From positions 3,609,501 through 3,673,500 of the forward strand of contig OZ014425.1 in the NCBI GenBank assembly GCA_963965975.1: 64,000 nucleotides of DNA. Direction: 5' to 3'. The first letter of the stretch is position 1. Each line of letters begins with the position of its first letter. This DNA comes from Xestospongia bergquistia (lineage: Eukaryota > Porifera > Demospongiae > Haplosclerida > Petrosiidae). The notes under the pieces were generated by a model. It was not told the origin of the DNA, made no database searches, and saw only the letters and a program-made list of their open reading frames with translations. The position numbers and the translations under genes are program-made. Below, piece after piece: positions 21,657 through 32,062 of the stretch.

Positions 21657-24200
21657 ATGTCATCTCAATATGGTCTAGTTATCCAGGGTGGAGGAGGTAC
21701 TGTTCCTTTGGAGAGTGTAGCAGTCTCTGGAGATATCAAAGGATATGTGGTTGGACTAGATACCACCTTGAGTTATCGGAACCCCTCTGATGATCCTCTG
21801 GAGGTCATGTTCAGGTTCCCAGTAGATGAAGGTATGGCTGTTGTAGGACTGGAGGCTAAAATTGATGGAAGAACTATTCATGGAGTGGTATGTTACATTA
21901 GTTGGTCATGTGACTGTCATATGATGCAATCTTTATAGGTACAAGAGAAAGAACAAGCTCGTGCTACTTATGATGATGCTATTGCTTCTGGACTGACTGC
22001 AGCTCTTGGAGAAGAGAAGACAGGAGATATATTTAGTTTAGCATTGGGTAATTTAACTCCAAAAGGAGAGGCCAAGTTATTGCTCAAGTTAGCAGGAGAG
22101 CTACCAGTGGAAGAAGAGGCAGTTCGTTTCTCTCTCCCTACTGTCTTAAAACCTCGTTATACTCCTCAAGGCTCGGTAGATCCTCTTGCTCCCATATCGA
22201 GCGAAGGGACTCAAGTGGAAAAAGGACATGCTCCAGCTGTGTCTAGCTTCTCTTTGAAGATTACAAATCCCACGGGTATCTCCTCTGTCACCTCACCTAC
22301 TCATGGTATCAATACAACAGACAAAGGAGGGTTGATAGAAGTTACATTGAAGGAACAAGCTCCTCTAGATAAAGATCTTGTTGTCTTGATTAATTACAAT
22401 GAGCCACACACACCTCATGCTATAGTGGAGAACGGACGTGAAGGGACTAACGAGCTACTTAGTAATCCAGCTGTCATGTTGGATTTCTTTCCAAAATTTA
22501 CCAGTTTACAAGCAGCATGTGAATTTGTGTTTGTAGTTGATCGAAGTGGCAGTATGTCAGGAGCATATATTAACAGTGCTAAGGAAACTTTAGTTCTCTT
22601 TCTAAAGAGCATTCCTCCTGGTTGTTACTTTAATATTATTGGATTTTGATCACGTTATGAACACCTCTTTCCAAAGAGTGTTCCTTACAACCAGACCAAC
22701 TTAGACAAAGCTATGAAACTAGCTCAAACAATGCAAGCTAATCTTGGTGGTACAGAATTACTCCAACCTCTTAATTTTGTGTTTGGTCAGAAGTTGTTAC
22801 CAGGACTACCACGTCAAGTATTTGTACTAACAGATGGATCTGTTAGTAACACTCAAGCATGTATTGATGAGACCAAGAAGAACTCTCATGTTGCTAGGTA
22901 AGATATTTCTTATTCAATGAATATCTAACCAGTACTGTCTGCTCCTTTATATTATAGAGTGTTCACATTTGGTATAGGGTCTGGAGCATCTAGTGCTCTA
23001 GTTAAGGGTCTGGCCAGGGCTGGTAATGGAAGTGCTGAATTTATCAAAGAAGGAGAAAGAATGCAATCAAAGGTATGATTTAAAGATATAGCAACATAAC
23101 AACAAGTACATTATATTTAGGTCATCAGTAGTCTTAAAAAAGCTCTTCAACCTTCAGTGACAGATGTAGAGTTGACGTTCTCTGTACCAGCTGGAGTTAG
23201 AGTCCTCCAGGCTCCCAGTAAGATCCCTCCAATATTTAACGGAGACAAGTTGGTTTTATATGGGATATTAAAGGGAGGTGGTACTAGTTTGAGTGGACAT
23301 TGTTCAGTTACACTTAAAGGCAAAGTATTGGGTAGTGATATAGAACATCGTATTGAGTTTGAAGTTGGTGGTGATGAAGGTCCTCTGTCATCTTTACCAA
23401 TTGTCCACCAGTAAGCAGCTAAGAGTTTAATTAAAGATTGGGAGGATAAAGCAGAGAAGAAAGCAGCCATTATTAAAATGAGTGTAGAGTCTAGTGTCGT
23501 GTCATCTCTTACTGCTTATGTAGCAGTAGATGAAGATCAAGACAAACCAATAGAGGGAGCTATTAAGACATGGGATCTAACAGCTATTGAAGTACAAAGA
23601 AGACCAAGTGGGGGATTTAGGGGTGGAGGGTTTGGAGGGTGTGCAGCATCCAGAAGTTATAATTTTGTTCCCCAAATGGGTGGGAAAAGATCATTGAGTG
23701 CTTTTCAATTAAAGGGGAAAATTAAAAAGAAGTCAGCAGGCTTGACATCCTCTGGATATAAACTCATGAGTGATAGTGTAGCTGCTTGTGAGATATCTTC
23801 AGTCATGGATGATGAAGATACGGAGTTTTTACCTACGCTTTATAACTCATTAAATTCACCACAGTCTGCCTTATTAAATTCACCACAGTCTGCTGCTGGT
23901 AGCTCCACCCTTTCTCAGTTGGTAGCTCTTCAATCAGCTGAAGGATTCTGGACTTTAGACCAAAGTCTAGCCTCATTGATTGGTTGTACCCTCATTGAGT
24001 TAAAGAGTGCTTGTCCTGCTGGATGTACAGAAGTGATGTGGGCTACCTTACTAGCATTATCATTTCTGGAGAAACAGTTTACTAGTCATCATGATGAGTG
24101 GGAACTGGTTGCTATGAAAGCTGAGTTCTGGCTACAAAGTCAACCACTACCTTCAACTGTAGACTCACTCAAACAAATAGCTAGTCAGAATCTAAAATGA
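21657..24200 (+). pseudogene. VIT-VWA gene F with two nonsense changes
   Basis: The exons (21657-21887, 21939-22897, 22958-23072, 23121-24200) and splice sites match the intact genes, and no frameshift is seen. GGA becomes TGA at 22647-22649 (residue ~314, inside the VWA domain) and TTA becomes TAA at 23412-23414 (residue ~533). Everything else, including the C-terminal domain, stays open, so inactivation is very recent or the allele is polymorphic. Its linker is GGFRGGGFGG-type followed by the B-like basic part, with a 27-bp direct repeat encoding LNSPQSA twice (near 23845-23900). A truncated VIT protein could still be made. Confidence 0.85.
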
Positions 24201-24366
24201 AGTAGATATTTTTGTGTGTATATTCCCTCTTTAAATAATTTAAAAAAATTTTTTTAATTTTTTTACTAAAAACATTTGAAATAGTAAGAGACTTACTTAA
24301 ATCAAACTCTATCTATCATAACATGACAATAGCTATTGTCAATGCCTCAACTGCATTAATTTCCTA

Positions 24367-24830
24367 GTCAGTTATCTGGTGTAGAAGAGGTAAAGATACT
24401 GTTCTTTTGGAGAGTGTAGCAGTCTCTGGAGATATCAAAGGATATGTGGTTGGACTAGATACCACCTTGAGTTATCGGAACCCCTCTGATGATCCTCTGG
24501 AGGTCATGTTCAGGTTCCCAGTAGATGAAGGTATGGCTGTTGTAGGACTGGAGGCTAAAATTGATGGAAGAACTATTCATGGAGTGGTATGTTACATTAG
24601 TTGGTCATGTGACTGTCATATGATACAATCTCTATAGGTACAAGAGAAAGAACAAGCTCATGCTACTTATGATGATGCTATTGCTTCTGGACTGACTGCA
24701 TTTAGTTTAGCATTGGGTAATTTACCTTCAAAAGGAGAGGCCCAGCTATTGCACAATTTAAAAGGAGAGTTACCAGTGGAAGAAGAGCCTTTTTTTTTTC
24801 CCTACTGTCTTAAAGCCATGTTATATTCAA
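24367..24830 (+). pseudogene. Truncated VIT-domain copy G
   Basis: This is the tandem-unit counterpart of copy D: exon 1 part to 24586, exon 2 part from 24638. The initiator region is replaced in the same way. It also has a 30-bp in-frame deletion (TAA-to-FSL region, losing ALGEEKTGDI) and a frameshift after PVEEE. It is not functional. Confidence 0.85.
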
Positions 24831-24839
24831 TAACTCCTT

Positions 24840-27560
24840 GAAATGAGCCACAAGTTGTCTATTATTTGTTTCCTCCCATATTGGATGATGGGAGTGGTAC
24901 AACAAATTGGAGTGCTCCACTTGTTCCCATATTTTATGGTATCAAGTACATTAATTGTTGTACTATAAGTTACTATTACAATGTCAGCTCTCATTTTCTG
25001 TGACACAAAATTGTTCCAAATGTTTCAAAATTTGGCTCAATGTTCCAATTGCTCTAAATTTTCAAAATTTCTTATTTTAAATGTCCAAAAATACCAATTG
25101 TTCCAATTGTTCAAAATTTCATGTTTCAAATGTTTCAAAATTCCAACTGTTCCAAATTCGCTGCACGTGGATGTTACCTAATCTAACGGGAGGAAAGAGA
25201 AGGTGGACCAATATAATAAGTACATCTGGAATATACCAGACCATCCTTGATGCTAGCTATTGTCCAGAACAAATATTATTACTAAAGACGTTTTGGTCAC
25301 TTTGTTGTCCATTGCTGGCCATTGCCATAAAATGTGGCAATAACTACCTACCATCCTCTATATCTATATAACCTATATCATCTTCAGTTTCTTCAGCTAT
25401 TCATTAGCTATGTCTTTGTCAATACTAATATGTCAACAATACTACACCTTTGTCTGCTATTAATAGCTTACTATACATGCACATCTTTCGAGAGTTTTCA
25501 CCTACACCTCGCATGCTTCATCCCTAGATTGTGCACCATTGCAGTGAACTTTCAAGTGTATCTGCTCAATGGTATCACTCATTGGAACACCATCAGAGCC
25601 TCATAGTCTCTTTAACCATCATTCGGAGGACATTTGATACATCATTGAAACACTGTGTGAATGTCCTCTCTCAATTTCTTCATGGAAGTACCATCTTTCC
25701 TCCCTACACTGTAAAAATTGAATAGTTGGTTTAACCAATACATGGTTATATAGGTTGCATATGCAAAAAGTAAACTTAATACTATTTTGATTACTAATGT
25801 GTTATGACATTAATGGTTATATAGCTACATAAGCAGTAGTACATTAGTAATGAAAACAATATTATGTTTACTTTTCCAACAAAAATAAGTTTGTAATTGC
25901 AACCTGTATAACCGAATAATGGTTAAATCAACCAATCAATTTTTACAGTGTACAAACCACCACACCAGTATCCTGGAGAGCTCTTTGGAGTTGAGTATGT
26001 TTATCATCAAAGTTGTCTCTCCCTTTTTAAAAAGGACCTTGACAATGAGATTGATAAGGGATTTGGGTATTTTGAAAAAATATGCCACCATTTGTAGATG
26101 TAGATGAACCAACCATTGCAATGTTAGAGGGTTAAGATGATGATAGTGATATAGTGGTGAAGAGGAAGAAGTATATTTCTCTTCTCAAAAATGCCTAGTC
26201 TTATTATGAATCAATTTATTAGAAGAATCAACTCAGGGTGAAGAATCTGTTGATCAATGTTCGAAGAATTGGAGGATGGGATATGTTGACAGATTGGAGA
26301 GCTTTGCTTGACCTTTGAGGTCTCTCTATAACTAATACTGAAGCCAGAGAGATCAATATCTCTATGATGAAATCCTTGACTTTGACAAAAAACCAATGTC
26401 ATACGAAGTAAGGGCAAAAAGATCACAGGGCCACTTTGCTTGAAACCAAGATGTCTCGATCAGGACATATTGGTGTTACAGCCATGAACAGGTAGGTATT
26501 CAATGGGTTTAAATCGTTCATTGTAAATTAATATAGGTGTTTTCTGTCTGCTAGTAGAATACAGACTGGTTGAGACCATTTGTACTTATTTATGTGAAAA
26601 AATCACACACCCGAGGAGGGCAGACAGTAGGCATCAGGTGCCTTATATGTCTTGGTGGGGATTAATATTAGCAGAGTACAATGGGATAGGGGTGAGGCTC
26701 ATCAATAGTCAGGAATTGTTGGAGGCTACAAGCCTTGTGCTCTTTCCTATCAACAAGACCACATTGGTTAGGTGGTACAAAAAATAAGGTGAGGAGGGAT
26801 GAGATAAAAATGTCAATTTAATGTTTGAAAGTATTCTCTTCAAATTTATGCTCATCAACATCTCTCCTTCAGCACAAAATCTCCCTATTACACCTCAACC
26901 TTCTACTGATGATCCACACCCTTTCCCTGAGCCACTAGATATTACGAGTCAAGCCAAAATACCAAGGAAGGTAGCTCCATTGTCCTCTGTTATTTCCACT
27001 GGGACATCACCATTACCATCACCAGCTATACTTTTTCCTAATACCTCCACTAGTAACGTTTTCAAGAACAACTGAATGGAGGCATTGAAAGAGCCGGCAC
27101 TTCTGAAACAATGTAAAGAATATTCATGCCAGGAATTGGTGTATGAGAATGCACTGTCTGATCTCTGGCCGCACACAATTTCGTGGCCACCAGTATTGCC
27201 TCCCACACCTGGTCAAATACCAAAGGAGGAGTGGCTAGCTCAAAAGAAAGCTGCACTTCTAAAAAATAAATACTTGTATTTAATATATTTACATTTTTTA
27301 TTAATATTAAATATATTTGCATTTTTGTTAACAATCATAATATATAATATGTGTCCAATATAATCAATGAACTATCTTTGAACAAAAGAGAGGGAAAGTG
27401 AAAAAGTGTTTCAATTAATACACATTTCCCATCAATTTCTTCCTCCACTTCTTTCTCCTTTCAAAGTACATCTGGAAAACATTAAGCAATCCTTGATACT
27501 AGATATTGTCCAGAACAAGTGCCATTAGTAAAGACGTTTTGGTCACTTTGTTGTTCATTG
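24840..27560 (+). pseudogene. Decayed tail module, copy 3 (unrecognised)
   Basis: This is the unit 2 counterpart of 15040-17530, with the same broken frames (25081-25371, 25334-25606, 26821-27075, 27076-27363). It includes CPEQILLLKTFWSLC, and VYENALSDLWPHTISWPP with KEEWLAQKKAALLKNKYL, which are better preserved here. It is interrupted by a 248-bp MITE-like element absent from the other copies. Family not recognised. Confidence 0.5.
25705..25952. mobile_element. MITE-like element with TA target duplication
   Basis: Terminal inverted repeats of about 33 bp begin TACACTGTAAAAATTG and end CAATTTTTACAGTGTA, with 29 or so matching positions. Flanking TA dinucleotides fit a Tc1/mariner-type target duplication. 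Empty sites are seen directly in the paralogous modules: 'cctccatacagacc' at 5380 and 'cctcccttcagacc' at 15950. No transposase is encoded in the 248 bp. Confidence 0.9.
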
Positions 27561-27609
27561 CAGGTCATAGATGCTTACAATAGCATATTTTGTTGTTTGC
27601 ACTGATGGT

Positions 27610-27689
<80 letters not shown>

Positions 27690-27716
27690 ATATATATATA
27701 TATATATATATGTATG

Positions 27717-27756
<40 letters not shown>

Positions 27757-28490
27757 TTCAACAGCCATCAAGTGGAGACTGACAACTAGAGGAAAATCTT
27801 TTGTTATACCAAGTGAGTATATATTTTGACAAAGCTCATTTGCCACCAGAAGAGTAGAAAGGTGTTTATTCAGCACACATTGGCAACTATACCTTTACCT
27901 TCATTATCTGTCAATACTACAACTTTGTCTACTATTAATAGACTACTATACACTCACATCTTCAGCCAAATCAGCTATAGGTTTATCTCCATCACTGAAG
28001 TGAATTTAACATAATAGACAAAGCCCCATAATATATATAATTTGCTGATATTATAATTAGATGTAGAGTAAAGAGAGACCGCATACTTTAAAATCACAAA
28101 TCGACAGAGTTATTGTTTCAAAAGTGTTAAACTCTGGGACTTCCTTATATATGAATTATAAATATCATTACAGCAATATAATAATTATATCAGAGATGTT
28201 GTAATAGGTTTAAGTAAACCCTGCAACCTAATCATTACAATTACAATTACTCCTCTAAATATTTTGTAATTACTGTATAAACTCCTTTATGTATAATTAA
28301 TTACAATTGCAATTATATTTTAATTACCTCATTGATACAATAATAACAATAGCTATTAAGAAAAACAACCCCCTAAGACAATCTGATATTGACAGTTCGA
28401 CACTAGCTGATGAAATTTATCTTATGTACTAATGTAAATGACACTGATGTCACTGTCTTTGATAATACAGGTATTAACTGAATGTATTGC
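27561..28490. other. Unit 2 segment missing from unit 1, with (AT)n tract
   Basis: About 930 bp with no gene. It holds a (TA)n/(TATG) tract at 27612-27754 and AT-rich unique sequence. In unit 1 the flanks meet at 'ttgttattgcaaagg' (17520), and both ends here carry 'attgca', so a deletion in unit 1 through short direct repeats is the simplest reading. Reading frames of Tyr-Ile repeats here are microsatellite artefacts. Confidence 0.7.
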
Positions 28491-28816
28491 AAGAGAATAT
28501 CGTGGCACAGCAAAATTTAACATTGATAGAACCTTTAAAGTTTGCACTGTGATTGGTCACCAATTACTGTAAAATTAATTACAATTATTGCCAAGTACAT
28601 CCACTTTTAAAATGTCAATTTCAGTTATTATAATTACAATGTCCCCATAAAATAAATACAAGAATATAATTATTGTATTTTAATTGTATCATTATATTAC
28701 GTAAAATATTTTTACAAAATACAATATACTTATTTACAAATTTTAAAACATTCAATTTGGAAATTATAAATAATAATAATAACAATAATAATAATATTAT
28801 TATTATGAACATGTTC

Positions 28817-31800
28817 TTATCTTAATAAACAATGCCTACATTGAAACAAATAAAACAATCCAGTTATATAACAATAACTCACTTTTAGATATGGTTTTAA
28901 AGATTTTGTATCCATTTGTTGTAATTTGATCAATAATTCCTATAGCACAAATAATAATGTACTAGTATCTATTAATCTTAATAAATATTCCATACCTGTG
29001 ACAAATCAGGTGGTAATTGTAACGAAGGTAAATACTCATTTTGAAGATACAATAAAAATTCATTCCCCTAAGAAGTATATATATATATATATATATATAT
29101 ATGTAATGAGGTAATAAACAAGGGGTAGTAAATTATTTACCCGATGATTAATGAGTGCTTTTAAAACACCAGCAATCTCTCCCAGACCCTAATTATAATA
29201 CTAATGATATAATGTAAACATGTAGTAGTACTAACCAAGAAACATTGAGCATCGTTGAGATCAAATTCTTGTTGAAGAGGTGCCACAAAACAGACTGGTA
29301 ATATTTCTTCATAGCTATACTTAACAAATCCATCTACTAGTCTATCACCAGCTATAGAATAGGAGAGATACAATCATAAATTTATATAAAGTAATAGATC
29401 AGTGACAAAGTACTTCTTTGACAATATTTCTGTCCTTACCCCAAGCTTCTACTAATTTCTTGAGAATCACAAAACACGTTCTCTTTACCTACAAATCATA
29501 TTATAATCAATACATATTAGTTATAACATTGTTCCCAATGCTATATATGGGATATAATGCACAAGGGGTGTGGTTGAGATGCTCATGGAGCATGAGATGA
29601 AGCCAAGTGCTGCATAAGCATGAGACCACACCCAGAATGTAATATATTCCATGTAGCACAAGAACAGAACAGTGCTTTAAATGATTTACGGTGACACTTG
29701 GGCAGATCTAAGGGCACTTTTTGAAGCTAGAGAGAACTATGAAATTGTTTCAACTGGCTGTATGTACTGCAAAACAATAGATCAGTCATAAAAAAGACCA
29801 TGACTATTGTGTTGAATGAGTTTTTATACAGCACAGTTGGCCCAATATAGCATATGCAGTATTGATAGTACCAGCAAAGGTACATCCCTCTGATATGTCC
29901 ATGCATTATACTATACATATACACAAATAAACTTACTGAAGGATCTGGTAATGTTTTTGCTCCGTCTACTATAGTTTTGAGCACATCGTGTAACTGTTGG
30001 GTACCTGTAATAATAGTAAGTTTTTGGTCAACTATATTTTTGATTATACTTTGGTTAGCTATAATGTCAGTGACTTCATTGACACAAAGTGAATGAATGA
30101 ATAGAAAATAGGACTTCTGCAAATTCAGTCTGTCTCGCAATTCCTAAAATACGTATACCGGACCACTTTAATTTCTTTTAAACCATAATAATATAATGTT
30201 AATTTATCATTAGAACTATATCAATATTTAACTTTACTCAAGAGAAACCTGGCCTCTGAAGCCTCAAATAGCCACAGATAATTTGTTCTAATGAAGACAC
30301 TATTAGCTAGCTATGTACTGACCTCAGTATCTAGTGGATCAAATGGTCTGTTCAGACAAGTGATAATAGCCTCTACTACAGGCATAAAGACTTCCTGTAG
30401 AAAGGGAGCAATTCTCCCTTTGTACTTAGCAATTAGTTGATTAATTAAAGGGATAAACTCTTGAATGTCATGTGACTACAAAAATACAAGAATTTAAAGT
30501 ATCATAATAATAAGTAATAAAAGACTCATTCAATTTGTTATATTGATGGTACCACCTTACTTCAGAGTCTTTGAGTAGCAGTGAGATTGTCAATGGAACA
30601 TATTTTAGTAGCTCATCTCCCAAACAAATTATCATACGATGAAGATATTGTCTCACACCAGAGTGAAGACGATCTCGATGAACTGTCACTTGTAAACCTT
30701 GGAGAAATACTGGCAGTGCCTATAACATATTTACATACATCAATAGATGTGACTGTGTTATCGCTATTACTTATAATTGTTAAATTTTCCAAAAACAAAT
30801 TTGGTTCACTCTTGAACTCCAAAAGTGAATGATACCCTTAAAATTATGATTTTTAAAAAAAATAAATAAATGCAATACTTCAGCAAAAAATTTGTAAAAA
30901 AAGAAAATTTCATTCCGTACAGTACAAGGTTTCTATAATGACAGCATCTACAAGTGTACAGTAATGGTCTTTCAAATAATAAGTAATTTTCCATGTTCAA
31001 TTAAGAGTTAATAAAAGCATTAACACACGTACTTACATTAGCAAAACACTGTAGACATCCACTTTGTTGTGTTGTTTGATAATTAGGAAACACTTTACTA
31101 GTACGACTAAAGAAAGTGTTATAATATCATCAATAGTACAGTATTAATAATACCTGGCATAAGAGAGAATATAATGTAACATTTGGGAGATATCATCTTG
31201 TTGTTGAGGTATAGTAACAACACAGAGCTGCAGAAAAGACAAGGCCATAATATCAATGTTCATATAATGATACTATTATTATTAAATAGACATTGAAAAT
31301 ATGACTGGCTAATTTAAACAAACTCATCATTTGTTATTACCTCTGATAAATAATAATTAAATTTCTCTAGTAATGGAGTCCATAATAAATTCATTAGTTC
31401 ACCTTTACTCTAGAGGGAGGAGAAGACGTGTAATGAGCATTCAAAAAGAAGACTCTCACACCTCTGGAGGTCTATTTGAATGTGCTACAAGAAAACCAGC
31501 ATTTTCATAAAGAAACAACATATCATTACCAGTAATTAATCCTTTCCCATGAGGAAGTTCCTAAATAAGAGAGACAATTATTATAAATGTCTATTGAGTC
31601 AGTGTACATACAATAGACATCACTCAATACAGTGCTGTACTATATTTCGATACTTACTAATGCCATTACAAGCAAGTCTTGAATTCTCCCTAACACTTCC
31701 TCAGCAATATCACCAATATGGACTCTCACTGACTTGATAAAACGAAGGAACTGATATGATAGACGGCTTCTAACAGCAGGGTTGTTATGACGAAGACCTC

Positions 31801-31958
31801 TGTGGTCTAAAAAGCATCCCTAGAAATGCCAAAATAAACAATAACACAGTGGTTTATTAACTTACTATAACTTGAGGAATGTACTGAGTTGAAGTAGAGA
31901 AAAACTTGTCATGTCTCAATATGGCCTCATAATACTAGTGAATAAAATTAGATATGGT

Positions 31959-31995
<37 letters not shown>

Positions 31996-31997
31996 CA

Positions 31998-32062
<65 letters not shown>

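Noticed and set aside
22647..22649. TGA in VWA gene F as a selenocysteine codon
   Set aside because: All paralogues have GGA (Gly) here, in a non-catalytic VWA loop, and a second stop (TAA) follows.
27565..27876. Tyr/Ile-repeat frames on both strands
   Set aside because: They are translations of an (AT)n microsatellite.
29141..29188. Possible frameshift in the XPOT exon encoding GLGEIAGVLKALINHR
   Set aside because: On re-reading, the A-run gives a continuous frame that joins correctly to the flanking exons.
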